Source: WRAU01 sp964277385 (GTDB lineage: Bacteria; Pseudomonadota; Alphaproteobacteria; WRAU01; Hepatincolaceae). From it: a stretch of DNA of 64,000 nt. The notes beneath the pieces are model-generated. The model searched no databases and had not been told where the DNA came from. It saw nothing but the letters and a program-made list of their open reading frames with translations. The position numbers and the translations under genes were made by a program. The DNA lies in the NCBI GenBank assembly GCA_964277385.1, contig OZ195520.1, forward strand, positions 1,240,001 to 1,304,000. Direction: 5' to 3'. Below are positions 18,928 to 28,768 of the stretch, one piece after another (the stretch's first letter is position 1; each line of letters opens with the position of its first letter).

Positions 18928-21137
18928 TGAGAAAGTATTTACTCACAATTCTATTATTTATAATATATAACACGGGTGTATTAAAATCAGAATCAAATTT
19001 TGAAATTGAAGATAACCAATTTAAAAAGAATATAAATTCCCTTTCTTTATCACAATATAACAAAGACAATATAGATTTTAGTGCTCAAAATATTAACTAC
19101 AACTTAAAAAATGAAACTATTACAGCTACTGGAAATGTAACATTTGTATCAGAAGGTAATATAGTAACTACAGATACTCTATTTTATGATATAAAAAATG
19201 ATATTCTTTATTTAAAAGGCAATATAGTTTTTATAAATGAATATAGTGATACTGTCTATTCTAACGAATCCACTTTTGATCCTAAATTAAATACCGCTTT
19301 AATAGAGCAATTTAATACTGTATTTTCGGATAACTCCACATTGAAAGCAGAAACTGGAAGTAAACTAAACAGAGATACATATAATCTTAAAAAAATGAAT
19401 TTTACAGCCTGCAGAATAATAAGAGGGTGTAAACCAACATGGGAAATAAAATCAAAAAATGCTGTTTATAATCAAACAGAAAGCGAAATAGTTCTTTACA
19501 ATGCTTGGTTTGAAACTAAAGGTATTCCTATATTATGGACACCTTATTTCTCTTTTTCCAATCTAAATTTTTCAAGAAAACCTGGATTTTTAACTCCATC
19601 GTTTGAAAATAATTCTCTTTATGGATTAACTTTTATTGTGCCAGTTTATCTCCCTCTTGGTGAGCACCAAGATATAGAACTTTTTTCTTATGCCTTTTTA
19701 GAATCAAACTATTTGTTTTTGATGAATTACAAAGGAATGGTTGAAAATGGTAGTTTTTCTTCTAGCTCTTCTTTTGTGAATAAGCAAAACGATAAAAGAG
19801 AAATAGATCAAAACTATAGATGGCACTTTTTCCTTGATATGAAAAAAGATCTAAATGATATTTGGAGAACTAGTCTTATCATAGAAGAAGTATCAGATAT
19901 CTATTATCTTAGAAACTATAACTTAAATAAAAAAAATACCGCTGAGAGTTTTTATGTAGATAAACTAGAATTTGAAGGATTTTTTAATCAAAACTCTTAT
20001 TTTGATACTTATATAGTGAACTTTAAAACAATAAATGCTAATTCTACAACTATTAGTGTTCCTAAAAGTAGTACAAACGATAGTATCCCTAACTTAAATA
20101 ATAATTTAAACATTAATTATTCATATTTTTCTGATCATTCCTTCTTAGGAAGAATAAACTTATTCATGAATCTAGATAATCTATTTACTAACAACAATAA
20201 TAATTTATCAAGATTTGTAACTAATATAAGTTATAAATATTACATCCCTACATTTTTTGGTAATTATAGTGTTGATGCTTTAGCACAAAATGTTTTTTAT
20301 TCTGATTCATTATCAAAAGAAATAATTGTGGAAGATAACTCTATAACAAGTGTTGCAACAGCACTAACATACGAATATCCTTTGCTGTATGAAATAAATA
20401 ATTTTGTTTATAGCCTATCTCCTGTTGTTCAATTATCTTATTCAAAAAATTTAGATAAAAATAATAATAAATTTCTAATAGATTCTTATAACATAAATAT
20501 TAATTCTAGTAATTTATTTGAATTAGATCATTATCAGGGATTTGATAGATTTGAAGAAAGTAGAGATCTCAAGTATGCACTAAAGTTTAGTTTATTGAAT
20601 GATACAAATCAAGGAAGTAGAATATTTATAGGACAAAGATTTAAAACAGAAGTCAAAGATAGTTTTTTTCAAAACATAAATGAAAGCTCTGCTTCAAATT
20701 ATTTTATATCTGTGTATCTATACCCTATATCAAGTATTTATATAATGTATAACGGCATGATAGATAAAGATTTCAAAAAAGTAGATACTTCTCTATCTAC
20801 AGGATATAGTAATAATATGTTTTCTATTAATACCACGTTTGATGAGTATAATAATTTAGATAAAACTTTATACAATTTAGACAGAATATCAGAATTACGA
20901 CTTTTTGGAATAATTTATATTAATGAAAATATAACAGTTAATGCAAATTATCTTTTTAATATAAGCCCTTCTTATAGTATAACTCCTAAAACAGCTAATT
21001 TTAATTTTTCATGGTCTAATGAATGTTTAGAAATAATATTTTATACATCAAAGGATTTTTATATGATAGAAACAGCTAATTCTTTTGGATTTAAGATAAA
21101 TATAAAAAGTATAGCTGCTTATGATTTCTCGTTATAA
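18927..21137 (+). CDS. lptD: LPS-assembly outer-membrane protein LptD
   Basis: Beta-barrel that inserts LPS into the outer leaflet. The signal peptide spans about 1-21, an OstA-like N-terminal jellyroll about 45-170 (INYNLKNETITATGNVTFVSEGN), then a long barrel with aromatic alternating strands and a terminal strand AAYDFSL. 736 residues is within the alphaproteobacterial range. Two cysteines (162 and 168, TACRIIRGC) are in the jellyroll and only one (NECLEI) in the late barrel, so the disulfide pattern would differ from the two-bond E. coli arrangement. Its start overlaps lptG. surA, the periplasmic chaperone for such barrels, follows. Confidence 0.92.
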   Translation: MRKYLLTILLFIIYNTGVLKSESNFEIEDNQFKKNINSLSLSQYNKDNIDFSAQNINYNLKNETITATGNVTFVSEGNIVTTDTLFYDIKNDILYLKGNIVFINEYSDTVYSNESTFDPKLNTALIEQFNTVFSDNSTLKAETGSKLNRDTYNLKKMNFTACRIIRGCKPTWEIKSKNAVYNQTESEIVLYNAWFETKGIPILWTPYFSFSNLNFSRKPGFLTPSFENNSLYGLTFIVPVYLPLGEHQDIELFSYAFLESNYLFLMNYKGMVENGSFSSSSSFVNKQNDKREIDQNYRWHFFLDMKKDLNDIWRTSLIIEEVSDIYYLRNYNLNKKNTAESFYVDKLEFEGFFNQNSYFDTYIVNFKTINANSTTISVPKSSTNDSIPNLNNNLNINYSYFSDHSFLGRINLFMNLDNLFTNNNNNLSRFVTNISYKYYIPTFFGNYSVDALAQNVFYSDSLSKEIIVEDNSITSVATALTYEYPLLYEINNFVYSLSPVVQLSYSKNLDKNNNKFLIDSYNININSSNLFELDHYQGFDRFEESRDLKYALKFSLLNDTNQGSRIFIGQRFKTEVKDSFFQNINESSASNYFISVYLYPISSIYIMYNGMIDKDFKKVDTSLSTGYSNNMFSINTTFDEYNNLDKTLYNLDRISELRLFGIIYINENITVNANYLFNISPSYSITPKTANFNFSWSNECLEIIFYTSKDFYMIETANSFGFKINIKSIAAYDFSL

Positions 21138-21186
21138 AATATAAATGATATAATATGAACTTAAAAATAAATATATAGTGTATAAA

Positions 21187-22146
21187 ATGAATAATATAAA
21201 AAAAATAATATTGTTGTTTGTGTTAGTATTAAGTAGTAATAATCTTTTTTCTAATAACAATAAGATGTTAGCAGTAGTTAATGATAATTATGTAATTTTT
21301 GAATATGATCTAAATAAAGAACTACAATTTCAAAAAGTTATAAATCCTAAAGCATCTTCTAATACAAAAGATCTAAAACTGTTAACTCTAAATCATATGA
21401 TTACCAATCATCTGATACTAGAAGATTCCGAAAAATTTCAAATCAAAGTTTCTTACGATGAGGTTATGTCTGCTATAAAATACATAGAAGAAAGTAACAA
21501 ACAACCTAAAGATTCTTTAATAAAAAACGCAAAACTAAACGGTCTATCAAAAGATGAATTTTACCAAATGTTAAAAAATGTATTAACTGTTGATAAAATG
21601 AACCAAACCATGTCTTTTAGTAGATCAAAAGTATCTTATAATGAAACAATATCAGAATTAAGAAGGGTTTTAAGTTTAAACGGTAAAGCTGAAATGTTAC
21701 TATATGAAATATCAGTATCTTTCTCCAATAAATCGCAGGAAGAAGCTAAAAATAAAATAGACATAATATATAAACAGTTGCAAAAAAAAGAAGATTTTAG
21801 TACTTTAGCTAAGAAATTTTCAGAAAGTATCAATGCTTCTAATGGGGGAGAAATAGGCTGGGTTCCCGAAATATTTTTACCTTCAGATATTATTGTTAAT
21901 GTATATAAAATTAAACCAAATCAATACACTGAACCATTTATATCTGATAAAAGCTATAAAATTATTTTACTAAAAGATATTAGACCTTTACTTTATATAG
22001 ATACCAATAATCCAGAACATATAGAACAATTAACAAATTATGCTCAGCAAAAAGTATTAAATGATAAGGCACAAGTATACTTAGAAGATTATCTAAAACA
22101 AATAAACCAAAAAGCTAGTATAACTATATATAACGAAAATTTGTAA
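21187..22146 (+). CDS. surA: periplasmic peptidyl-prolyl isomerase / chaperone SurA
   Basis: Escorts unfolded outer-membrane proteins. The ATG at 21187 is chosen over a GTG three codons upstream because it opens directly on the signal peptide (NIKKIILLFVLVLSSNNLFS). A SurA N-terminal helical domain follows (LLTLNHMITNHLILEDSEKF), then one parvulin domain at about 165-270 (EEDFSTLAKKFSES-type core, GGEIGWVP). There is one PPIase domain, not the two in E. coli, common in alphaproteobacteria. It follows lptD, whose product is a known client. Confidence 0.88.
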   Translation: MNNIKKIILLFVLVLSSNNLFSNNNKMLAVVNDNYVIFEYDLNKELQFQKVINPKASSNTKDLKLLTLNHMITNHLILEDSEKFQIKVSYDEVMSAIKYIEESNKQPKDSLIKNAKLNGLSKDEFYQMLKNVLTVDKMNQTMSFSRSKVSYNETISELRRVLSLNGKAEMLLYEISVSFSNKSQEEAKNKIDIIYKQLQKKEDFSTLAKKFSESINASNGGEIGWVPEIFLPSDIIVNVYKIKPNQYTEPFISDKSYKIILLKDIRPLLYIDTNNPEHIEQLTNYAQQKVLNDKAQVYLEDYLKQINQKASITIYNENL

Positions 22147-22153
22147 TTATAAC

Positions 22154-23182
22154 ATGAAAAAAATATTAGCATTAACATCAGGTGATCCTAACTCTATTTC
22201 TGCATTTATTTCATTAAAATCATGGATGAATTTAAAAAATAAAAACACCACCTTTGTTTTTATTGGCAACAAAAAGAATGTTGATCATGTTATAAATTAC
22301 TTTAATTTAGATATTCAAACAAAATTAATAACCAAAGAAGATCTCAAAAAGAAAAATAAAATATACAATCTATTTAAAGAATATTTTTTAGTTTTAAATA
22401 TAGATCAACCTTTAAATTTTGAATTAGGAAAACCATCAATAGAAAATGCTAAATATGTTTTAGAATCTATTAATTTAGCAGTAAAACTAACTCTAAATTC
22501 TTTAACAGATGCTGTTGTTACAAACCCTATAGATAAAGACACTGTTAATAGTTATTTACAAAAAAATGGACATAGTAAGAAATTTTTAGGGCATACTGAA
22601 TACTTATCTGATATATCTAATAAACAACCTACAACAATGATGCTTTGCACTACAAAATCTAACCTAAAAGTTATACCAATTACCACACATGTGAGCTTAT
22701 CTGATGCTATAAAGAATATTAATCAAGATCTTATAATAAATAAAACTATAGAAATTAATAACTTTTTAAAAAAACACTATCAAATTCATAATCCTAGAAT
22801 AATAATATTAGGATTAAATCCTCATTGTGGTGAGCATGGTTTAATGGGAAAAGAAGAATTAGAAATAATAAATCCTAGTATAAAGCAATTAAAAAAACTA
22901 AATATAAATGTTACAGGATCACTCCCATCAGATAGCTCTTTTACTCAATATAATATAAACAATAGTGATGCAATAATAGGAATGTATCACGATCAGGTTT
23001 TAACCCCTTTTAAAACACTTTACTTTGATAGTGGGGTAAATACAACTATCGGATTAAACTTTATAAGAACTTCACCTGATCATGGTGTTGGATTTAGAAT
23101 AGCTAAGACAAAAGATCCTTCTGAAAATAGTTTAATCTCTGCTATTGAAATGGCTAATAAATTGTGTGATAAACATGAGTAA
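22154..23182 (+). CDS. pdxA: 4-hydroxythreonine-4-phosphate dehydrogenase
   Basis: Pyridoxal-phosphate synthesis enzyme of the DXP-dependent route; it oxidises 4-phosphohydroxy-L-threonine. 342 residues with the three metal histidine regions: GHTEYL, NPHCGEHG and MYHDQVLTPFK, plus TSPDHGVGF near the end. The N-terminus LALTSGDPNSI matches the family's GDPxGI, with Asn-Ser replacing the usual Ala-Gly. It ends 8 bp inside rsmA, an overlap conserved in proteobacteria. With pdxH at 56 kb it suggests de novo vitamin B6 synthesis, if pdxJ is present elsewhere. Confidence 0.95.
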   Translation: MKKILALTSGDPNSISAFISLKSWMNLKNKNTTFVFIGNKKNVDHVINYFNLDIQTKLITKEDLKKKNKIYNLFKEYFLVLNIDQPLNFELGKPSIENAKYVLESINLAVKLTLNSLTDAVVTNPIDKDTVNSYLQKNGHSKKFLGHTEYLSDISNKQPTTMMLCTTKSNLKVIPITTHVSLSDAIKNINQDLIINKTIEINNFLKKHYQIHNPRIIILGLNPHCGEHGLMGKEELEIINPSIKQLKKLNINVTGSLPSDSSFTQYNINNSDAIIGMYHDQVLTPFKTLYFDSGVNTTIGLNFIRTSPDHGVGFRIAKTKDPSENSLISAIEMANKLCDKHE

Positions 23183-23945
23183 TTTTAAACATAATAAAAA
23201 TTTAGGACAGCATTTTTTAGTAAATGATGAGGTAATAAATTTAATTATATTATCAGCAGGAGATTTATCTAGTAAAACAGTTATAGAAATTGGTCCTGGA
23301 AATTTTGCATTAACAAAGCATTTAATATCAAGGGCTAAAAAAGTTGTAGCTATAGAAATAGACAAGAGACTTGAAAAAAATCTAATAAATTTAAAAAATC
23401 AATATAGTAATTTTGATTACATTCTAGAAGATGCCCTAAAGGTAAATCCTAATACAATAAAAGGTGAAAATAAAGTTTTAATATCTAATCTTCCTTATAA
23501 TGTTGGAACTCAAATTTATTTAAACTATTTAAATAATAATAGTAATTTTGAATATTTTCTTTTAATGTTTCAACTAGAAGTAGCTAAAAGGATTGTTGCA
23601 AAAGAAAAAGATAATAATTACGGGAGACTATCTATAATAAGTGATTTATTAGCAAAAAGAGAATTTTTGTTTGAGGTTGATCAAAAAAGTTTTAGCCCTC
23701 CTCCAAAAGTAAAATCAGCTGTAATAAAAATACAAACTTTTGAGCATCCAAGAATTAATGTAGATCTAAAAAAACTAGAAAATATTACAAAACTTGCTTT
23801 TCAAGGAAAAAGAAAAACTATAAAAAATAGCTTATCTCAACTTAATATAAACTTTGAAGAGTTGAATATAAATCCTAAAAAAAGAGCAGAAGAGCTAACA
23901 ACAGAAGAATTCTGTAATATAACAAACTATACTAATAATATATAA
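23175..23945 (+). CDS. rsmA: 16S rRNA m6(2)A1518/A1519 dimethyltransferase RsmA (KsgA)
   Basis: Dimethylates two adjacent adenosines in helix 45 during 30S maturation. An ATG at 23175 is used instead of the upstream ATG at 23145 because the protein then begins MSNFKHNKNLGQHFLVND, the expected family start, giving 257 residues and an 8-bp overlap with pdxA. SAM-binding EIGPGNFALT and the NLPYNVGTQI target-base motif (NLPY) are clear. Last gene of the operon that starts with the cysQ-like gene. Confidence 0.95.
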   Translation: MSNFKHNKNLGQHFLVNDEVINLIILSAGDLSSKTVIEIGPGNFALTKHLISRAKKVVAIEIDKRLEKNLINLKNQYSNFDYILEDALKVNPNTIKGENKVLISNLPYNVGTQIYLNYLNNNSNFEYFLLMFQLEVAKRIVAKEKDNNYGRLSIISDLLAKREFLFEVDQKSFSPPPKVKSAVIKIQTFEHPRINVDLKKLENITKLAFQGKRKTIKNSLSQLNINFEELNINPKKRAEELTTEEFCNITNYTNNI

Positions 23946-24215
23946 GTATTAGTAGTTAGTTGTTTACCTAAAATTATTTTCATTAAATAGTTAAAAAATA
24001 ATTTCTTATCTTTTATTCATATATTTATATGAAAAATAATTGCAAATATATTTTAAGCAGAAGATCGTATTAGCTTACTTTATAAAAATTAGAATACACA
24101 AAATTAATAAAATCATCCCTTTCGTGTTATTAATATAACTTCTTTAACACTTAAATTTTTTCCAAACATTATTTTTAATAAAAAATACAATCTTTAATTT
24201 ATAGTATTTTTTGTT

Positions 24216-24572
24216 CTATAATTTTTCATAAATTTCTATAAATTTACGGATATCATGCGTATTACCAGACATTTCAAAAGTCATAAGAATAGGAATATTG
24301 TATTGTTTATTAATTATTTTAGCAGAATTACAAAAAGCCAATCCCCAATTTTTATTACCGCTGCCAATTACACCTTTTATTTTTGAATGATGATTTTTTA
24401 CAAACATGGAAATTTCTTCAGGAATTTCACCAATTCCAGTTGTATATGTTAATAATATGCAATCTTCTTTTAAAGGCTCATTACCATCATTAATTTTTAA
24501 AATAGGATTAATACCTGTTTTTTTTAAAAATTTCTCTATGTTACCAGTTTTAGAAGCGTATAATACCAGCAT
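24216..24572 (-). CDS. nrdI: NrdI flavodoxin-like activator of class Ib RNR
   Basis: Flavodoxin-fold protein of 118 residues that supplies oxidant (superoxide) to assemble the Mn(III)2-tyrosyl radical in NrdF. FMN-binding features are the YASKTGNIEKF phosphate loop near the start, TYTTGIGEIP, and GSGNKNWGLAFC. It lies 30 bp downstream of nrdF in the same direction. nrdH, the dedicated redoxin often present in such operons, is not found here. Confidence 0.9.
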   Translation of the reverse strand: MLVLYASKTGNIEKFLKKTGINPILKINDGNEPLKEDCILLTYTTGIGEIPEEISMFVKNHHSKIKGVIGSGNKNWGLAFCNSAKIINKQYNIPILMTFEMSGNTHDIRKFIEIYEKL

Positions 24573-24601
24573 TTTAACCTCTTTTAGTTAAAGATTATTT
24601 A

Positions 24602-25591
24602 TTATACATCAAAATCATCATCAGATAATTTAGTTACATTAGTTGTTTTAATATAACCATTTCCTTTAGTAGAAAAGAAATCATGATTTTTTGTTTTTGT
24701 ATCAAGCCCTCTGAGAACAACAGCATCTACATCATCTGGATTTATATTAAAATGAGGATCAATTCCTAAATTCATTAACGCCTTATCTGCATTATATTCT
24801 ACAAAATTTTTAACTTTATCATCTAATCCAATTTTAGTATATATTTCTTTAGAGTAGTTAATTTCTATTTCATATAATTCTTTTAGTAATTTTATTGTTT
24901 CTATCTGTACTTCTTGTTGTTCTTGCTCCGATAATTTTAATAAAAGTTCTTGAGATAATATACCAACATAAACACCATGTATAGATTCATCTCTTATAAT
25001 TAAATTAATTATTTCTCCTGATGCTACTAATTTTCCTTGTCCCGCTAAATAAAGGGGATAAAAGAAACCAGAATAAAATAAAAAACTTTCTAAAAAAACT
25101 GAAGCAACCATAGCCATATAAAGGCTCTTATTGTCTTTTATACTATTATAATAAGAAGCGATAATAGATAATTTTTTTTGTAATATAGGATTAGTTTTCA
25201 CCCAATCAAAAACTTCATCTATTTCTGTTGTATTACATAAAGTAGAAAAAATGGAACTATAGCTTTTAGCGTGCATATGTTCCATCATTCCCATAAAACT
25301 TAAAATTGCTTTGGAATGTAAATTATCCACACAAAGGGCAATATTTGGCATCCCAACAGATCCTTGTTCTGTATCTAGTAGAGTTAATCCACCTAGAACT
25401 TTTATATAAGAATCTTTCTCTTCAGCAGATAATGTAGTCCAAGTTAGTTTATCATCCGATAAAGGAATTTCTTCATCTACCCAAAACTGCCTAATGTTTT
25501 GATTCCAAAATGTTGTTGTAAAATTGTCCTTAATATCATTCCAGTTTACAGCTTCTTTATTTGATGTATTTTGTTTTCTTAAATTGAACAT
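24602..25591 (-). CDS. nrdF: class Ib ribonucleotide reductase, beta subunit
   Basis: Radical-bearing subunit of the manganese-dependent class Ib enzyme. The start is placed at ATG 25591 with GAGGAG about 9 nt upstream; a GTG at 25600 would add three residues. It overlaps the nrdE stop by 13 bp. Family features seen: the FWVDEEIPLSDD N-terminus, LTLLDTEQGSVGMP, MEHMHAKSYSSIF (Glu and His metal ligands), RDESIHGVYVG (Glu and His ligands), and a C-terminal DDDFDV tail that docks on the alpha subunit. About 329 residues, normal. Confidence 0.95.
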   Translation of the reverse strand: MFNLRKQNTSNKEAVNWNDIKDNFTTTFWNQNIRQFWVDEEIPLSDDKLTWTTLSAEEKDSYIKVLGGLTLLDTEQGSVGMPNIALCVDNLHSKAILSFMGMMEHMHAKSYSSIFSTLCNTTEIDEVFDWVKTNPILQKKLSIIASYYNSIKDNKSLYMAMVASVFLESFLFYSGFFYPLYLAGQGKLVASGEIINLIIRDESIHGVYVGILSQELLLKLSEQEQQEVQIETIKLLKELYEIEINYSKEIYTKIGLDDKVKNFVEYNADKALMNLGIDPHFNINPDDVDAVVLRGLDTKTKNHDFFSTKGNGYIKTTNVTKLSDDDFDV

Positions 25592-27660
25592 GATAAACAC
25601 TCCTCAATACTTAAATTCTTTGTTCTAGTATAATAGAGACTTTTTAACCCAATTTTATGAGCATAAATATATAGTTTTGCTAAATCACGTGTAGATGCTT
25701 GATTAGTTGTATATAAAATTGTACTAATTCCTTGATCTACATGCTCTTGAATTTTAGCAATTAAATCTAGCACTTTAAAATTATCCATATTGTATGCTGA
25801 TTTATATAAGAATACATTAGATTTATCTAAAAAAGGCATCGGATAATAAGTGGTAGAGTTAGCATAAGTTCTTGTTTCAATTAAGTCTACAATAGGAAGA
25901 ACCGAAGGAGTAGAATTTTGCAAATAAGATATGCTTTGAGTAGGTGCAATAGCTAATCTATAAGCATTATACATTCCATATTTTTGAACCTCTTTTTTTA
26001 ATAAATCCCAATCACTGGAACTAGGAATTTCCATACCACTAAATAAATTTTTAACTTTATCAGTTTTAGGAGAGTAATCATTATTCAGGTACCTATCAAA
26101 ATAAGTTCCCTTTGCATACTCGGATTTATTAAAATCTTTAAAGGATTCACTTTTTTGTTTAGCAATATTCATACTAGATTTTATAGAATAGTAGTTAACC
26201 ATCATAAAAAAAGTAGAAGCAAAATCTTTCGCCTCTTCACTTTCATAAGGAATTAGATTTTTTGTTAAAAACCCATGAAGATTCATAGCACCTAATCCAA
26301 TAGAATGATAATTATTATTGGCTACTTCTATGCTTGGAGCATTTTTAATAGAAGATAAATCACTAACCATACTTAACGTTTCTGTCGCAATTCTCACGGA
26401 AAATTCAATATCCTTACCTTCCATAACATTAACTATGTTTAATGATCCTAAAACACAAGAGATATCTTCACCAATTTTATCCATTTCATGATAATCATTA
26501 ATTTCTGATGTAGATTGCAGTTGAAATATTTCTGTACATAAATTTGACATTTTAATTTTACCAATATCTTTAAGAGCATGATCTTTATTGGCAGTATCAA
26601 TATAAATTAAATAAGGATATCCTGATTCAAACTGAGTTTTAGCAATTTTTCCTAATAACTCTCTAGCATCTAATTTCTTTTTAGCAACATCAGGATGTGC
26701 AACCAACTTATCGTACATTTCTCTCATATCCATATCATCTAAATGAACCCCAAAAGACTTATAAACAGTCAGAGGATAAAATACATAGAAATCAGAGTTA
26801 TCTCGAGCTAATTCAAAAAACTTACTAGAAACATTTATTCCTAAAGAAAGAGATTGAATTCTACTTTTTTCATCAGCATTAATCTTTTTAGTATCTAAAA
26901 AATCTTCTATATCAGCATGAAAAATATTAAGGTAACCAGCACCAGCACCCTTTCTTTGTCCCATTTGATCAGCATAATTAAAACCATCTTCTAATAGTTT
27001 TAAAACTGGCAATACACCTTTTGATACATTTTTAATATCTTTAATACTTTCTCCCCTAGCTCTTAATTTTGAAAGATTTAAAGCAACCCCCCCCCCGATT
27101 TTAGATAAATACATAGCGGTAGATAAGTTAAAAGTAATACTATTTAAAGAATCATCCATTTCTAAAAGAAAACAAGAAACAAGCTCACCTCTTCTTTTTT
27201 TTCCTGAATTTAAAAAAGTAGGAGTAGCTGGTTGATAATATTGTTTAATTAAAATTGTACAAAGATTATACAATAACTCTTGATTACCATTTGCTAAATG
27301 TAAAGCAACAGACAATATTCTATCTTCATATGATTCTAAATAAGTTAATTTATCATCTGTTTTTAAAGAATAATCTTTATAAAACTTAGAAGCACTCATA
27401 AAAGAGGCAAACTGAAAATTTTGCTTTTTTAATATATCATAAGCCTTTTGAATTGTTTCTTTTGAATATAATTTATAAAAATCTTCATAGAAATTGTTAT
27501 CTATCAAGTATTTAACTTTATCATTAATATTATCAAATTTTAATGTTTTTAAATTAACTTCCGCTAAATACATATCAATAGCTTCTTTATCTTTATTTAG
27601 CTGAAAAAAACCATTTTTTTCTGTAATAACTTGTGAATTCAAATTAAGATAATTTTCCAT
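25579..27660 (-). CDS. nrdE: class Ib ribonucleotide reductase, alpha subunit
   Basis: Catalytic subunit making dNDPs from NDPs. 693 residues, as expected for NrdE, which lacks the ATP cone of class Ia proteins. Recognisable pieces: ATPTFLNSGKKRRGELVSCFLL (substrate-cavity cysteine), SKIGGGVALNLSKLRARGESI, MGQRKGAGAGYLNIFH, NLCTEI, and the C-terminal ECLSCSI with the redox CxxC pair. The SKIGGGV codons form an uninterrupted run of ten G at 27096-27087 (see separate entry). First gene of nrdE-nrdF-nrdI; an upstream spacer of 372 bp carries its promoter. Confidence 0.96.
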   Translation of the reverse strand: MENYLNLNSQVITEKNGFFQLNKDKEAIDMYLAEVNLKTLKFDNINDKVKYLIDNNFYEDFYKLYSKETIQKAYDILKKQNFQFASFMSASKFYKDYSLKTDDKLTYLESYEDRILSVALHLANGNQELLYNLCTILIKQYYQPATPTFLNSGKKRRGELVSCFLLEMDDSLNSITFNLSTAMYLSKIGGGVALNLSKLRARGESIKDIKNVSKGVLPVLKLLEDGFNYADQMGQRKGAGAGYLNIFHADIEDFLDTKKINADEKSRIQSLSLGINVSSKFFELARDNSDFYVFYPLTVYKSFGVHLDDMDMREMYDKLVAHPDVAKKKLDARELLGKIAKTQFESGYPYLIYIDTANKDHALKDIGKIKMSNLCTEIFQLQSTSEINDYHEMDKIGEDISCVLGSLNIVNVMEGKDIEFSVRIATETLSMVSDLSSIKNAPSIEVANNNYHSIGLGAMNLHGFLTKNLIPYESEEAKDFASTFFMMVNYYSIKSSMNIAKQKSESFKDFNKSEYAKGTYFDRYLNNDYSPKTDKVKNLFSGMEIPSSSDWDLLKKEVQKYGMYNAYRLAIAPTQSISYLQNSTPSVLPIVDLIETRTYANSTTYYPMPFLDKSNVFLYKSAYNMDNFKVLDLIAKIQEHVDQGISTILYTTNQASTRDLAKLYIYAHKIGLKSLYYTRTKNLSIEECLSCSI
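27087..27096 (-). repeat. G10 homopolymer inside nrdE
   Basis: The plus strand shows ten consecutive C, so nrdE reads GGG GGG GGG G at IGGGV. The A+T-rich neighbourhood normally uses GGA or GGT for glycine, making three GGG in a row exceptional. Slippage of one base would frameshift nrdE at about residue 190. It may be a contingency tract, a sequencing artefact, or chance. Confidence 0.9.
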
Positions 27661-28032
27661 AAGAAGCTAACCTTTTTGTGTGGTTTTCAATGTTTTAAGT
27701 CCATTTAAAGTACAAAAAACCCAATACCAATAATTTATTATTAGTATTTTTGTGAATATATGCTTTAAAAATAACTGTAATCTTGTTTTAATTTTTTAGA
27801 GAATCCGATGACAAGGATAACTAAAAATTACAACTTAATATTACCAACAATTAATATTATATTAACTATTTTATATAATAGAAATATATGATATTGCGAG
27901 TACTCTGTCAACAATTTATATTATATATTGGATACTAAAAATTGCTTTAAAAGCTAGAGAAACATTATGTTTTCTTTTTGTTAAAAGGTTTGTAATTATT
28001 ATTATTTATATGAACTTTGTAACTATTATCTA
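27661..28032. other. spacer upstream of nrdE and downstream of rnhB
   Basis: 372 bp between rnhB and nrdE (both minus). It contains an imperfect inverted repeat near 27722-27750 (AATAC...GTATT arms around TAAT-rich centre), which could be an operator for the nrd operon, and a GAATC (GANTC) at 27801. I did not find a good NrdR box. No gene or RNA recognised. Confidence 0.4.
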
Positions 28033-28683
28033 TTACAAATTAATAATTTTTTTAACAGGAGAAAAAGTTTTTCTATGATGAATTGTTACCCCATAATTCT
28101 CTAATCCAGCAATATGTTTTTTTGTACCATAACCAGCATTATTTTCCCAGTCATAATATGGATAATCTATAGCTAACTTTTTCATTAAATGATCTCTATA
28201 TACCTTAGCAAGTATTGAAGCACCTGCAATTGATAAACTTTTATGATCTCCTTTTATAATAGCAAAACTAGGAATATCAATAGGTAAGGATTTATTACCA
28301 TCAATAATTAAAAATTTAGGAGTAATTTTTTGAGATAATTCACTATATGCTTGCTTCATAGCTAATAGCGAGGATTGAAGAATATTAATTTCATCAATTT
28401 TCTCAACAGAGACCTCACTTATTTTATAATAAGAATAAAGTTTAATTTCTTCTGATAAAGATTCTCTTTTTTTTGCAGATAACTTTTTAGAATCCTTAAT
28501 TTGATGAAGTAGTTCTTGTGGAATATCTTTTTTAAAAGCTAAACAACAAGCAACAACAGAACCAGCTAAACAACCTCTACCAACTTCATCTGTCCCGCAT
28601 ACCAAAGCATAATTTGAATTGTAAAAAAGAGATGGTACATTATGTGATTTTAAAATATCTAATTCTATCTCAAAATTACTCAT
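28033..28683 (-). CDS. rnhB: ribonuclease HII
   Basis: Removes RNA from RNA-DNA hybrids and misincorporated ribonucleotides. The N-terminal GTDEVGRGCLAG holds the catalytic Asp-Glu pair, followed by KDSKKLS, the LIIDGNK Asp motif and GASILAKVYRD with the last Asp. The 216-residue length is normal. It sits head-to-head with dgt across 85 bp. Confidence 0.96.
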   Translation of the reverse strand: MSNFEIELDILKSHNVPSLFYNSNYALVCGTDEVGRGCLAGSVVACCLAFKKDIPQELLHQIKDSKKLSAKKRESLSEEIKLYSYYKISEVSVEKIDEINILQSSLLAMKQAYSELSQKITPKFLIIDGNKSLPIDIPSFAIIKGDHKSLSIAGASILAKVYRDHLMKKLAIDYPYYDWENNAGYGTKKHIAGLENYGVTIHHRKTFSPVKKIINL

Positions 28684-28768
28684 ATAAAGATTTCCTATTG
28701 CTATATTATATTGACTATATTATAACATATTAAAGTAGCATACATAATTTTTATAGGATTATTGTCTT

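Noticed and set aside
23145..23945. Longer rsmA start at 23145
   Set aside because: The extra ten residues (starting MKWLINC) would lie well inside pdxA; family members start at MSNFKHNKNLGQ.
27661..28032. NrdR box upstream of nrdE
   Set aside because: Only an imperfect inverted repeat is present; it does not match the 16-bp NrdR consensus well.
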